Positions 38,198 through 47,030 of a stretch of DNA of 64,000 nt are shown piece by piece. Location of the stretch: assembly GCF_002879535.1 (NCBI RefSeq), contig NZ_PNOT02000219.1:1-64000 (forward strand), in the 5' to 3' direction. The stretch comes from Mesorhizobium intechi (GTDB lineage Bacteria > Pseudomonadota > Alphaproteobacteria > Rhizobiales > Rhizobiaceae). Both the position numbers and the translations under genes were made by a program. The notes beneath the pieces are model-generated. The model had not been told where the DNA came from and did not search any database. It was given only the letters and a program-made list of their open reading frames with translations. Numbering within the stretch: position 1 is the stretch's first letter; each line of letters opens with the position of its first letter.

Positions 38198-38620
38198 TCA
38201 GCGCCGCTGCGCGCCGGAGACCGGCGTGTCGACGGCTTCGACCGTCACCGACAGTTCACGGCCGCCACGACTGCTCCAGCGAACCGCCTGCCCGATCGCC
38301 ACCCCGATGAGCGCCGTTCCCATCGGCGTCAGCACCGAAATCCTGTTTTCGGCAATGTCGGCTTCGCCAGGATAGACCAGCATGATGCGCTGGGTTTCCC
38401 CGCCTTCGCCGCGGACCGTTGCGATCGAACCCATGCGCACCACGTCGGCCGGCATCGTCGCCGCGTCCGTGACGATGGCGCGGTCCATCTCGAAGAGCAG
38501 TTCCTCGGCCGTCTCGGGGGCGCGGTCGAGCAAGGCGCTCGCCAGGCCAGTCAACCTGTCATGGTCGGTGTCGCTGATCAGAATCCGGCTCGGCGGACGC
38601 AGTCCTGTTCCATGTTGCAT
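38198..38620 (-). CDS. Rnk-like nucleoside diphosphate kinase regulator (GreA/GreB family)
   Basis: The protein is 140 aa from ATG 38620; an upstream ATG/TTG adds 8 residues. Rnk hallmarks: PPSRILISDTDHDRLTGLAS near the start and ENRISVLTPMGTALIGVAIG with QAVRWSSRGG near the end (FKBP-like GreA fold without coiled coil). It binds RNA polymerase or regulates Ndk in E. coli Rnk; the same role is inferred. It lies 14 bp before the next Rnk-like gene. Confidence 0.82.
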   Translation of the reverse strand: MQHGTGLRPPSRILISDTDHDRLTGLASALLDRAPETAEELLFEMDRAIVTDAATMPADVVRMGSIATVRGEGGETQRIMLVYPGEADIAENRISVLTPMGTALIGVAIGQAVRWSSRGGRELSVTVEAVDTPVSGAQRR

Positions 38621-38892
38621 GGCAAACCTCTTGGATCGGCGCATCGAATGGATGCGCGCTTGCCACCGTACTGACGGCGGCGTGATGAAAGGCCGGCGGC
38701 CTTGAAGGGCTGTACGGCTTGATGGCGGTTGGATGTATTGATGCCCCGATACGAACGGACGCCAGAAGGCGGCCGCGCCGGGGCTACGATCCCGCGATCG
38801 GGCAGACCCTGAACAAGGTTCTGGTGTAAGCGAGGTTGCTCATGCCCCGAACCTTGCCGACAGGCGCACGCTTGTCAAGCGCGGCCAAACGC

Positions 38893-40062
38893 TCAACCGC
38901 CGACATAGCGGCGGTGAAAGCGCGGGCCGAGGCTGGCCAGGATTTCATAGCCGATGGTGCCGGCATGGCCGGCGGCATCGTCGACGCTCTGGGAGGGACC
39001 GAGCAGTTCGACCAGATCGCCCTCGCGCAGCTTGCCGGGCGGCAGCGCGGATATGTCGAGAATGATCGAATCCATCGACACACGTCCGAGGAACGGCAGG
39101 CGCACGCCTTCGAACCACGCCGCCGAAGCGGAGCGGCGCAGCCAGCCATCCGCATAGCCGAACGAAATCGTCGCCAGGCTCAGCGGGCCGACCGCATGGT
39201 AGCTATGGCCATAGCCGATGCCGGCGCCCTTTTCGACGCGGCGCGTCTGCGCCACCTTGGCGTGCAGCCGCACCACGGGCAGCATCGGATTCGGCTCGCC
39301 GGGCGTCGGATTGATGCCGTAGAGCGCCGCACCGGGCCGAGCCAGATCGTGATGGTAAGACGGTCCGAGAAAGATGCCGGAGGAATTGGCGAGCGAGGCA
39401 GGCGCCTCGGGCAGCACGGCGCGTAGCCGTTCAAAAGCCAGCCTCTGCTGTTCGTTGGCCGGATGGCGCGGCTCGTCGGCGCAGGCCAGATGGCTCATCA
39501 CATATTTGACGTCGATGCCGTCGAACGCACCGCCATCACCGCCCAGCGCCTCGACCTCGGCCGGCGCCATGCCGAGCCGCGACATGCCGCTGTCGACCTG
39601 GATGGCCGCCGGCAGCCGGCGACCGGCATCGTGCGCCGCCACGCGCCAGGTTTTCAACTGCGCACCACTGTTGATGACCGCGCAAAGCCCAGCCGCCGTC
39701 GCTTCCGGCTCGGAGCCAGGCGGCAGGCCGTTCAGCACGTAGATGTCCGGACCGGTGCCGATCGCCTTGCGCAGCGCGATGCCTTCCGCCAGCAGCGCGA
39801 CAAAGAAGATGTCGCAGCCTTCCCGGATCAGGGCCGTAGCCACCTGGGCGGCGCCGAGGCCGTAGCCATTGGCCTTGACCACCCCGGCGCAGTTCACGCC
39901 GCCCAGCCGTGCCTTCAGCCGCCGGTAGTTTTCACGGATCGCGTCGAGATCGATCGTCAGGATCGCGCCGGCCGCCGCTTCGCTGACCGGCCAACCGGTG
40001 ACGATTTTCGCAGTGGACCGGTCGACGGCGTCGTTCATGGCGACCCTCATTGCATCGGCCAT
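38893..40062 (-). CDS. alr: Alanine racemase
   Basis: The protein is 389 aa from ATG 40062. PLP-dependent interconversion of L- and D-alanine. The PLP lysine lies in CAGVVKANGYGLGAAQ near residue 62, the catalytic tyrosine in AGIGYGHSYHAVG near 280, and PGAALYGINPTPGEP near 245. It supplies D-Ala for peptidoglycan or, with dadA, feeds alanine catabolism (as the dadX/dadA pair of enteric bacteria). Two Rnk-like genes intervene. Confidence 0.93.
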   Translation of the reverse strand: MADAMRVAMNDAVDRSTAKIVTGWPVSEAAAGAILTIDLDAIRENYRRLKARLGGVNCAGVVKANGYGLGAAQVATALIREGCDIFFVALLAEGIALRKAIGTGPDIYVLNGLPPGSEPEATAAGLCAVINSGAQLKTWRVAAHDAGRRLPAAIQVDSGMSRLGMAPAEVEALGGDGGAFDGIDVKYVMSHLACADEPRHPANEQQRLAFERLRAVLPEAPASLANSSGIFLGPSYHHDLARPGAALYGINPTPGEPNPMLPVVRLHAKVAQTRRVEKGAGIGYGHSYHAVGPLSLATISFGYADGWLRRSASAAWFEGVRLPFLGRVSMDSIILDISALPPGKLREGDLVELLGPSQSVDDAAGHAGTIGYEILASLGPRFHRRYVGG

Positions 40063-40103
40063 CAATACGACCCTCGCACCAACGCGGCAACCTCGGCGCG
40101 CGA

Positions 40104-40625
40104 TTACCGCGCCAGATGACTAAACGCCGCCACCACGTCCTCATAGACCTTGCGCTTGAATGGCACGATCAGGTCGGGCAGGTCCTGCATCGGCCGCCAC
40201 GACCATTCGTCGAATTCGGCGGTATGGCCTCCCGGCGGCGGATTGATCTGGATTTCGCTGCTCTCGCCATGGAAGCGGAAGGCGAACCATTTCTGCGTCT
40301 GGCCGCGATACCGGCCCTTGAAGGCAATGCCGACGAGATGGTCCGGCAGGTCGTAATTGATCCAGTCCGGCGCTTCGGCGATGAGCGAGACGCTACGCAT
40401 GCCGGTTTCCTCGTAAAGCTCGCGCTCGGCCGCCTGCAGCGGCTCCTCACCCTTGTCAATGCCGCCTTGCGGCATCTGCCACAGCTGAGTCGTGCCGGCA
40501 AATTCGCTGTCGGGTTCGGCGATGCGATGCCCGACCCAGACCAGGCCCTCGCCATTGAGGATCATCAGCCCGACACAGGGACGGTAGGGCAGCGCTTCGC
40601 GGTCGACCACTTTCGTCTTCGGCAT
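40104..40625 (-). CDS. rppH: RNA pyrophosphohydrolase RppH
   Basis: The protein is 173 aa. It removes pyrophosphate from 5'-triphosphorylated RNA and starts mRNA decay. Nudix box GGIDKGEEP with the following REL-x-EETG helix is complete (GX5EX7REUXEEXGU form) near residues 54-76, and [19 protein letters not shown] opens the fold as in RppH/NudH. It ends [15 protein letters not shown]. It lies 30 bp after the deacetylase gene. Confidence 0.94.
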   Translation of the reverse strand: MPKTKVVDREALPYRPCVGLMILNGEGLVWVGHRIAEPDSEFAGTTQLWQMPQGGIDKGEEPLQAAERELYEETGMRSVSLIAEAPDWINYDLPDHLVGIAFKGRYRGQTQKWFAFRFHGESSEIQINPPPGGHTAEFDEWSWRPMQDLPDLIVPFKRKVYEDVVAAFSHLAR

Positions 40626-40655
40626 CAGTCGGTGTCTCCAGCCATCCTGCGATGG

Positions 40656-41837
40656 CTAACCCTTTTGCGGATCGATCGCCACCGCTGAAATCGGCACGAT
40701 CTCGATGCCGCGCTTCTTGGCTTCGGCAATCCAGGATGAGACGATGTCGACCGTGAGATCGAAGGCCGAGCCGATGCCGACGGCAGTGCCCTTGGCCCGC
40801 GCCGTGGCTTCGAGACTGTCGAGTTTCTTCAGGATGGCGCCGCGATCCTGCACGGCGTCGATCGCCGTGTCACCGGCGACGAAGGGCACGCCGTCCTTCA
40901 GCGCCAGGTCGGGCGCCAGGCTGCGCGCCGACGATCCGTCGTCTATATAGGCGAGACCCCGTTTGCCGAGTTCGGCCATGAACGGCTCCATTGCCCCCGG
41001 GTCGGCGGAGAAACGCCCGCCCATATAGTTCATGACGCCGGTATAGTTCGTCGTCCGCGACAGCGCCCAGTGCAGATTCTTGAGGTTCTCCTCGGCGCTC
41101 GCCGCCACGGTCAGCGTGTTGCGGCCGGGATTGACGTTGGGATAGTCGAACGGTTCGAGCGGCACCTGCATGACGATCTCGTGGCCGCTCTGCCGGGCGG
41201 CTTGCATCCAGCGGCCGATGCTGTTGCCTTGCGGCGCGAAGGCCAGCGTCACTTCCGCCGGCAGCTTGGCGATCGCGGCCTGGGTGCCGGTCTGCGAGAC
41301 GGCCAACCCGCCGATGACGATCGCCACCCGCGCGCCGCGCGCGCCTGACCACGGCCGTGCATAGACGTCGAAAGGCCGTCTACCATCGACGGAGCGTATC
41401 GGCAGCGGTCCGGTGTCGCTGACTTCGATCAGCGCCTTGTCGGGAAGATGCGCGATCTTCAGGTTCTGCCCGACACTGGACGGATCGCGGATGACGATGG
41501 CGGCCTGCGGAGGACCATCGCCTTCCTCCTTCTGCACATGGATGATCTGGGGACCACCGGTCTTGGCTGGCGTTTCAGCCTTTGGCGCCGCCACCGGGGC
41601 CGGAGCGGATGGCGCGGCGGCGGGCGCGGCCGCGGCCGTCACTTTCGGCGTCGAAACGGCGACCTCCTGCGGCTTTCGAAACGGCTTTTCCCTGAGCGCG
41701 ATCGCGGCCGATACGCCGACCAGCGCCAGCACGGCAACGGTCGACGCGACCACGCCCGTGCTGACCTTGCCGGCGGCGCGGGGAGCCCGGACGGTCTGTC
41801 CAAGCGGGCGTTCGATGTCCTTGCCGATATCAGCCAA
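40656..41837 (-). CDS. Divergent polysaccharide deacetylase family (YibQ-type) protein
   Basis: The protein is 393 aa. An N-terminal membrane anchor (STGVVASTVAVLALVGVSAA at ~26-45) and an Ala/Pro-rich linker precede the domain. The deacetylase-like core includes RVAIVIGGLAVSQTGTQAAI, EVTLAFAPQGNS and EIVMQVPLEPFDYPN, then VMNYMGGRFSADPG, where the usual catalytic residues are divergent, hence the family name. In many proteobacteria it neighbours envC and ctpA, as here, and is tied to cell-wall metabolism. Confidence 0.88.
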   Translation of the reverse strand: MADIGKDIERPLGQTVRAPRAAGKVSTGVVASTVAVLALVGVSAAIALREKPFRKPQEVAVSTPKVTAAAAPAAAPSAPAPVAAPKAETPAKTGGPQIIHVQKEEGDGPPQAAIVIRDPSSVGQNLKIAHLPDKALIEVSDTGPLPIRSVDGRRPFDVYARPWSGARGARVAIVIGGLAVSQTGTQAAIAKLPAEVTLAFAPQGNSIGRWMQAARQSGHEIVMQVPLEPFDYPNVNPGRNTLTVAASAEENLKNLHWALSRTTNYTGVMNYMGGRFSADPGAMEPFMAELGKRGLAYIDDGSSARSLAPDLALKDGVPFVAGDTAIDAVQDRGAILKKLDSLEATARAKGTAVGIGSAFDLTVDIVSSWIAEAKKRGIEIVPISAVAIDPQKG

Positions 41838-41951
41838 GCCCTGTCCCCAGGGCGCATGGTTGCGAAGGCGATCCCTTCGACGACATGCGCGAATTCATCA
41901 ACCCTGGCGCCCCCTGGCGCCACATCCGGAGGCGTGGTCTTGCCTCCCCGA

Positions 41952-41983
41952 ATCAAACTGCCGGAACCTTTCGGTCCCGGCAG
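41952..41983 (-). terminator. Likely rho-independent terminator after ctpA
   Basis: On the minus strand CTGCCGGGACC, loop GAAA, GGTTCCGGCAG (one mismatch), then TTTGATT. The T tract is weak, so termination may be partial. Confidence 0.6.
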
Positions 41984-42029
41984 CATCGCATTGCTTCGTT
42001 CAGGCGGCCAGACCCGGCCGACCAAACCG

Positions 42030-43361
42030 TTACTGGTTGAGCACGGCCTTTTCCGGGTTGGGCGGGAAGGCCGGATCGGTCTTCTCGCCGCGCAGCAGCT
42101 TCTCGGCAAAGATCAGCTGCAGATCGTCCTTCGGATCCGGCGGCACATAGGCGGCCGAGCCCGAGCCGGTCGCGCTCTCGTCGGCGCCCTTGATGTGGCC
42201 CTTGAGATCGGATTCGCCGCGCGTCAGGTCCCTGCCCTGCAGTTCCGGCGGCAGCGGCTGGTCAACCTTGATGTCGGGCGTGATGCCCTTGCCCTGGATC
42301 GACTTGCCCGATGGCGTGTAATAGAGCGCCGTCGTCAGCCTGAGCGCGCCATTCTCGCCGAGCGGAATGATGGTCTGCACCGAACCCTTGCCGAAGGACT
42401 GCGTGCCCACCACCGTGACGCGGCGCAGATCCTGCAGCGCGCCGGCGACGATTTCGGACGCACTGGCCGAGCCGCCATTGACGAGCACGATCATCGGCTT
42501 GCCGTTGATGTCGTCGGTCTGCTTCGGCTTGGCGTCGAAGCGGGTGACGTCCTTCGGATCACGGCCACGCGTCGAGACGATCTCGCCGCGCTTCAGGAAG
42601 GCGTCGGACACGCTCACCGCCTGGTCGAGCAGGCCACCCGGATTGAGGCGCAGGTCGAGCACATAGCCCTTGAGCTTGTCGTCCGGCACCTGCTTCTTGA
42701 TGGTGTCGATGGCGTTCTCGAGGTCGTCATAGGTCTTTTCGGTGAACGAGGTGATCTTCATGTAGCCGATGTCGTTCTCGACCCGGAACTTGACCGCCTT
42801 GACCTTGATGATGTCGCGCACCACCGTCAGCTCGATCGGCTTGTCGGCGCCCTGGCGCAGGATGGTGAGCTTGATCGGCGTGTTGACAAGGCCGCGCATT
42901 TTTTCGACCGCGTCGTTGAGCGTCAGGCCGCGAACCTCCTCGCCGTCGATCTTGGCGATGTAGTCTCCTGCCAGCACGCCGGCCTTGGCGGCGGGCGTAT
43001 CGTCGATCGGCGTGATCACCTTGACCAGGTCGTTCTCCATAGTGACCTCGATGCCGAGGCCGCCGAACTCGCCCTTGGTCTGCACGCGCATATCCTGCGC
43101 CTGTTCGGCATTCATGTAGGAGGAGTGCGGATCAAGAGAGGAAAGCATGCCGTTGATGGCGTTCTCGACCAGCGACTTGTCGTCGGGCGGCGTGACATAT
43201 TGTGCCCGCACCCGCTCGAAGATGTCGCCGAAGATCGCCAGCTGCTTGTAGGTCTCCGATCCCGCAGCGTTCGCCGACGAGCCAGGAGCACCATAGACAA
43301 GGCTCATGGCGGATGCGCCCATCAGCGCACCGGCAAACAGAAGCGACAGTTTCCGCATCAT
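42030..43361 (-). CDS. ctpA: Carboxyl-terminal processing peptidase CtpA (S41 family)
   Basis: The protein is 443 aa from ATG 43361, with AAGGA upstream; the longer frame starts in the envC gene. A signal/anchor sequence (RKLSLLFAGALMGASAMSLV) precedes the PDZ domain (~90-175, EFGGLGIEVTMENDLVKV). The S41 catalytic Ser lies in VNGGSASASEIVAGAL and the Lys in VGTQSFGKGSVQTI (~310-345). It degrades or matures periplasmic proteins and regulates peptidoglycan hydrolases. It follows envC directly (2 bp). Confidence 0.94.
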   Translation of the reverse strand: MMRKLSLLFAGALMGASAMSLVYGAPGSSANAAGSETYKQLAIFGDIFERVRAQYVTPPDDKSLVENAINGMLSSLDPHSSYMNAEQAQDMRVQTKGEFGGLGIEVTMENDLVKVITPIDDTPAAKAGVLAGDYIAKIDGEEVRGLTLNDAVEKMRGLVNTPIKLTILRQGADKPIELTVVRDIIKVKAVKFRVENDIGYMKITSFTEKTYDDLENAIDTIKKQVPDDKLKGYVLDLRLNPGGLLDQAVSVSDAFLKRGEIVSTRGRDPKDVTRFDAKPKQTDDINGKPMIVLVNGGSASASEIVAGALQDLRRVTVVGTQSFGKGSVQTIIPLGENGALRLTTALYYTPSGKSIQGKGITPDIKVDQPLPPELQGRDLTRGESDLKGHIKGADESATGSGSAAYVPPDPKDDLQLIFAEKLLRGEKTDPAFPPNPEKAVLNQ

Positions 43362-43362
43362 T

Positions 43363-44733
43363 TCACGTCCTTCCAGAAAAACGGTCCGCCCACCATGGGG
43401 TCGGATCGACGGGTTTTCCATCCTTGCGGAACTCGACGTAGAGTTCCGGCGTGGCATTTCCATTCTTCGAAACCGAGGTGCTTGCCACCCGGGCCTCTCC
43501 CATCGCACCGACCGGCTCTCCTGCGAGCACTGACTGGCCAGTCACGACGCTGATTCTGCTCATCCCCGCCAGAACGACATGATAACCGTCGCCAGCATTG
43601 AGGATCAAGAGTTGACCATAAGAGCGAAACGGCCCCGCATAAAGCACATTCCCATCCGCCGGAGCGGTAACGATGGCTCCCGATTGTGTCGCAAGCATGT
43701 CGCCAAGCATCACCGCGCCATTACCGTCGTCCGCGCCAAACCGGCGTTTGATGCGGCCGGTGACCGGCAGCGCGATCTGGCCCTGCAGTGCCGAAAAGGG
43801 GGCGGTCGCGGTGAGCCGGTTGCCTTCGGGAACCGGCAGTGACGCCAGCGATGCCGTTTTGTCGCCGCCATCGTTTCCATCACTGGTCTGACCGTCACCG
43901 GGCTGGCCCGCGGCGGCTGCCTTTGCGGCATCCGCGGCCTTGCGGGCCTTGTCGGCCTGCGCTTCGAGCGAGGCGATCAGGTCCTTCAGGCTGGAGGCCT
44001 TGGCCGCCAACTGCTCGGAACGCTGCTGTTCGGCCGCCATTTGCGCCTGCGTGTCGGCCTCGAGCTTCTGCTTGGCTTCCAGCAGCATGCCGAGCCGCTT
44101 CTTTTCCGCCACCTGCTCGCCGACCGCCTCCGTCAGCCGCGCCCGCTCGGCCTCGATCGAGGCCGTCACCCGGGTCTGCTCCTTGAGGTCGGCCAGCAGG
44201 CTGTCGGTCTGCTGGCGCAATTCCGGCACCACTGCGCCGAGAAGGATGGCGCTGCGCACCGACGACAGCGCGTCCTCCGGCTTGACCAGGATCGCCGGCG
44301 GCGGGTTGAGCCCCATGCGCTGCAGCGCGCCCAGCACTTCTGCCAGCACATCGCGTCGCGCCATGAGCGAAGCGCGGATTTTCTGTTGCTGGTTCTTCAG
44401 CCCTTCCAGCTTGGCGCCGATATCCTCGATGTCCTGGCCAAGCTTCTGCTCGGTCATCGCCGACTGGATCAGCGCGGCGGTGATCGAGGCATGGTCCTTC
44501 TTGACCGCGGCGATATCGGCGGCGAGCTTGGCAAGCCGTTCGGACGAAAGCGTTATTTCCTTGGAAACCTGCTCGTACTCGGCGCGGCTCTGGTCGGGAT
44601 CCGGCGCCGTGTCGAGCTTGTCTTCGGCCCGCGCCGAGTGGAACGAAAGGAGCACCGCCACCGCAGCCATGCCGCAGCGCGCGCGCCAGGAGCCCCCTGT
44701 CGGGCCCGTTGTCGATTTCCAGCCCTCAGACAT
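43363..44733 (-). CDS. EnvC-like murein hydrolase activator (coiled coil plus LytM)
   Basis: The protein is 456 aa. A short signal sequence (residues ~20-37) is followed by long coiled coils (QVSKEITLSSERLAKLAADI up to ~290) and a C-terminal LytM domain with IKRRFGADDGNGAVMLGDML, IVTAPADGNVLYAGPF and GDGYHVVLAGMSRISV. The LytM metal site looks incomplete (the HxH of active enzymes is not seen), as in the regulator EnvC. It activates amidases at the septum. It ends two bases before ctpA. Confidence 0.9.
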   Translation of the reverse strand: MSEGWKSTTGPTGGSWRARCGMAAVAVLLSFHSARAEDKLDTAPDPDQSRAEYEQVSKEITLSSERLAKLAADIAAVKKDHASITAALIQSAMTEQKLGQDIEDIGAKLEGLKNQQQKIRASLMARRDVLAEVLGALQRMGLNPPPAILVKPEDALSSVRSAILLGAVVPELRQQTDSLLADLKEQTRVTASIEAERARLTEAVGEQVAEKKRLGMLLEAKQKLEADTQAQMAAEQQRSEQLAAKASSLKDLIASLEAQADKARKAADAAKAAAAGQPGDGQTSDGNDGGDKTASLASLPVPEGNRLTATAPFSALQGQIALPVTGRIKRRFGADDGNGAVMLGDMLATQSGAIVTAPADGNVLYAGPFRSYGQLLILNAGDGYHVVLAGMSRISVVTGQSVLAGEPVGAMGEARVASTSVSKNGNATPELYVEFRKDGKPVDPTPWWADRFSGRT

Positions 44734-44800
44734 TCGCGATCTATAGTATCCGCGGCTTCGTTAACGAACCATCAACCATGTTTGACCAGCCCGTCTGCGA

Positions 44801-44847
44801 ATGGATGTTGCTCAAACTGGTCCCCGTTTTGGGCAACGACATGCATC
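44801..44847. repeat. Degenerate intergenic palindrome, copy A
   Basis: GTTTTGGGCAACGACATGCAT (44826-44847 region) pairs imperfectly with ATGGATGTTGCTCAAAC upstream (44801-44817). It shares GTTTTGGG-CAA-G-CATGCATCAAAAC with copy B at 45443-45490, flanking rlmH. Confidence 0.55.
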
Positions 44848-44938
44848 AAAACCCCAGATTCTGCATCTAGCTCGGCATTGGGGCGGAAATCCGGGCAATG
44901 GGCGACGAATCACCGCTGGCTGCAACTGTGCGGCAGGC

Positions 44939-45421
44939 TCACGCGCGATGATAGGGGTGGCCGGAAAGGATCGTCGCCACCCTATAGAGCTGCTCTCCCA
45001 GCATCACCCGCACCAGCTGATGCGGCCAGGTCAGCGCGCCGAACGACAGCACCAGATCGGCCTGGTCGCGCAGCGGCGGATCATGGCCGTCGGCGCCGCC
45101 TATGGCGAGAACCAGCGCCTTGCGCCCACCGTCGCGCAACTGCCCGATGCGATTGGCCAAATCCTGCGAGGAAAGGCTCTTGCCGCGCTCGTCGAGCAGG
45201 ATCAGCGCCGTGCCCGGCTGCAGCTGCGCCTGCAGTCGGGAGCCTTCGTCGCGCTGGCGCTCGATAGCGCTCTGCGACCGGCCCTCGGTGATCTCGGTTA
45301 TCCCGGCAAATTCAAGCCCGACCGCCGGCCCGCTCTTGGCGAAGCGCTCGAAATAGCGGTCGGCCAACTCCCGCTCGGGGCCGGCTTTCATTCGGCCCAC
45401 GGCATGAACTGAAATCTTCAT
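44939..45421 (-). CDS. rlmH: 23S rRNA (pseudouridine-1915-N3)-methyltransferase RlmH
   Basis: The protein is 160 aa, the standard SPOUT length. It methylates pseudouridine 1915 of 23S rRNA. SPOUT knot signatures: ALILLDERGKSLSSQDLANR, LVLAIGGADGHDPPLRDQAD, and the C-terminal WPHQLVRVMLGEQLYRVATI. The order rsfS-rlmH-envC-ctpA is widely conserved in alphaproteobacteria. Confidence 0.96.
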   Translation of the reverse strand: MKISVHAVGRMKAGPERELADRYFERFAKSGPAVGLEFAGITEITEGRSQSAIERQRDEGSRLQAQLQPGTALILLDERGKSLSSQDLANRIGQLRDGGRKALVLAIGGADGHDPPLRDQADLVLSFGALTWPHQLVRVMLGEQLYRVATILSGHPYHRA

Positions 45422-45442
45422 CCTCGCCTCTATAGGCCGCTA

Positions 45443-45490
45443 ATGCATGTCACCCCAAGGGGGAAGCGGTTTTGGGACAATGGCATGCAT
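45443..45490. repeat. Intergenic palindrome, copy B
   Basis: Arms ATGCATG (45443-45449) and CATGCAT (45484-45490) enclose GGTTTTGGGACAATGG. Similar to copy A at 44801-44847, between rsfS and rlmH. Confidence 0.6.
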
Positions 45491-45505
45491 CAAAACAAAA
45501 GCGGC

Positions 45506-45946
45506 TTAGTGGAGGGTCTCTTCCTCGAGATCCGGCGCCTGCCACATCTTTTCGAGATTGTAGAATTCGCGGACTTCGGGGCGGAAGACGTGGACGATGA
45601 TGTCGCCCGAATCGATCAGGACCCAGTCGGCGCCGGACAGCCCCTCGACGCGCGCCGTGCCGAGGCCGGCATCCTTGAGCGCCTTGAGGAGATGATCGGC
45701 GACAGCAGAGACATGACGGTGCGATCGGCCCGACGCGACGACCATGTAGTCGCCGAGGCTCGATTTCCCCTGAATGTCGATTGAGACGATGTTTTCGGCC
45801 TTGGAGTCTTCCAGACTGGCAAGGACTGTGTTGATGGCGCGGGACACGGCGTCGTTTACGCTGATCCCGGCCGGCGAAGGCACGATGTCGGCCTTCTTCC
45901 GCAGTGCTGTTCTCAGTGTATTTCCTTTCGCAGCAAGAACAACCAA
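45506..45946 (-). CDS. rsfS: Ribosome silencing factor RsfS (Iojap)
   Basis: The protein is 146 aa from TTG 45946, preceded by GAGG; GTG 45883 is an alternative giving 125 aa, closer to the core family. RsfS binds ribosomal protein L14 and blocks subunit joining in starvation. Core motifs: AENIVSIDIQGKSSLGDYMV, VASGRSHRHVSAVADHLLKA and DWVLIDSGDIIVHVFRPEVR. It stands upstream of rlmH. Confidence 0.93.
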   Translation of the reverse strand: MVVLAAKGNTLRTALRKKADIVPSPAGISVNDAVSRAINTVLASLEDSKAENIVSIDIQGKSSLGDYMVVASGRSHRHVSAVADHLLKALKDAGLGTARVEGLSGADWVLIDSGDIIVHVFRPEVREFYNLEKMWQAPDLEEETLH

Positions 45947-46124
45947 ATCACCTCAAAAGCAGGTGACACCACTTAGATAGGCAGAGTTCCCTGACAGTTT
46001 CAAGACGCTGCCCAACTCACGCGAACTCGCCGGTTGCCCGCTTGTTCCACGCGGGACGCAAAAAAGATCGGAACCGCGGCGTCCGGCATGGGTTATCGGC
46101 TGACCGACCAACCGGAATCCCGCC

Positions 46125-46976
46125 ATGCCGATCGATCCGCAAAACACCCTTCTTACCGTCCAGGCCGGCCTAGCACAGCTCAGCACGCTGATCGTTTCCT
46201 ATTCCTTCTCGGCCATCGGCGCCATCATCCTTCTGGTGGTCGGTTACATCGTCGCCGGCCTCGCCGAGCGCTCGATCTTTGCCGGCCTCGGCCACATCCA
46301 CGGTTTCGACGCGACGCTGCGGCATTTCTTTTCAAAGATCGTCCGTTACGCCATCCTCATCCTGGTCGTCATCATGGTGCTCGGCCAGTTCGGCGTGCAG
46401 ACCGCCTCGATCATCGCCGCGATCGGCGCCATCGGCCTGGCCATCGGCCTGGCGCTGCAGGGCACGCTGCAGAACATCGCCGCCGGCATCATGCTTCTGG
46501 CGCTGCGGCCGTTCCGCATCGGCGAATCCGTCGAGGTCGGCGCCATTTCGGGGTCGATCGAGGAAATCGGCCTGTTCGCCACCAGGCTCAGGACCGCCGA
46601 CGGCGTCTACATACTTGCGCCCAATTCGACGCTGTGGAACCAGCCGGTGCGCAACTTTTCGCGCAACGGCGTGCGCCGTGCCGACATCAGCCTGAGCATC
46701 GGCTCGTGGAACGACATCGACGGCGCCCAGAAGACCTTGCTTGCCCTTGCCGGCGCCGACAAGCGCATCCGTCGTGAACCGGCGCCGATCGCCTTCGTGG
46801 CCAGCCTCGGCGATACGACCGTTTCGCTTACCTTGCGCTATTGGACTTCGGCGGCCGACTACTTCTCCACGAACATCGACATGACGAAGCGCGCAAAGCA
46901 GGCTTTCGACAGCGAGGGCATCTCCATCCCGCTGCCGCCACCGGAAGCGCCGGCGCAAGAGACGCGTAAGCAGTAG
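46125..46976 (+). CDS. MscS-family mechanosensitive ion channel
   Basis: The protein is 283 aa, similar in length to E. coli MscS (286). Three membrane helices are visible (SYSFSAIGAIILLVVGYIVA and AIGAIGLAIGLALQGTLQNI, the pore-lining TM3 with small residues), then the beta-domain RPFRIGESVEVGAISGSIEE. It releases solutes on hypo-osmotic shock. It is oppositely oriented to rsfS and inserted, with an MFS gene, into an otherwise conserved nadD-rsfS block. Confidence 0.91.
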   Translation: MPIDPQNTLLTVQAGLAQLSTLIVSYSFSAIGAIILLVVGYIVAGLAERSIFAGLGHIHGFDATLRHFFSKIVRYAILILVVIMVLGQFGVQTASIIAAIGAIGLAIGLALQGTLQNIAAGIMLLALRPFRIGESVEVGAISGSIEEIGLFATRLRTADGVYILAPNSTLWNQPVRNFSRNGVRRADISLSIGSWNDIDGAQKTLLALAGADKRIRREPAPIAFVASLGDTTVSLTLRYWTSAADYFSTNIDMTKRAKQAFDSEGISIPLPPPEAPAQETRKQ

Positions 46977-47030
46977 GCAGCCGCGAGGCGCCGAGAGCAC
47001 TTTTCCCGCGGCCTTGCGAAGGAACCCGGT

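Noticed and set aside
44826-45490. Terminal repeats of a transposon around rlmH
   Set aside because: rlmH is a conserved housekeeping gene in normal context, and the repeats match dispersed intergenic palindromes rather than transposon ends.
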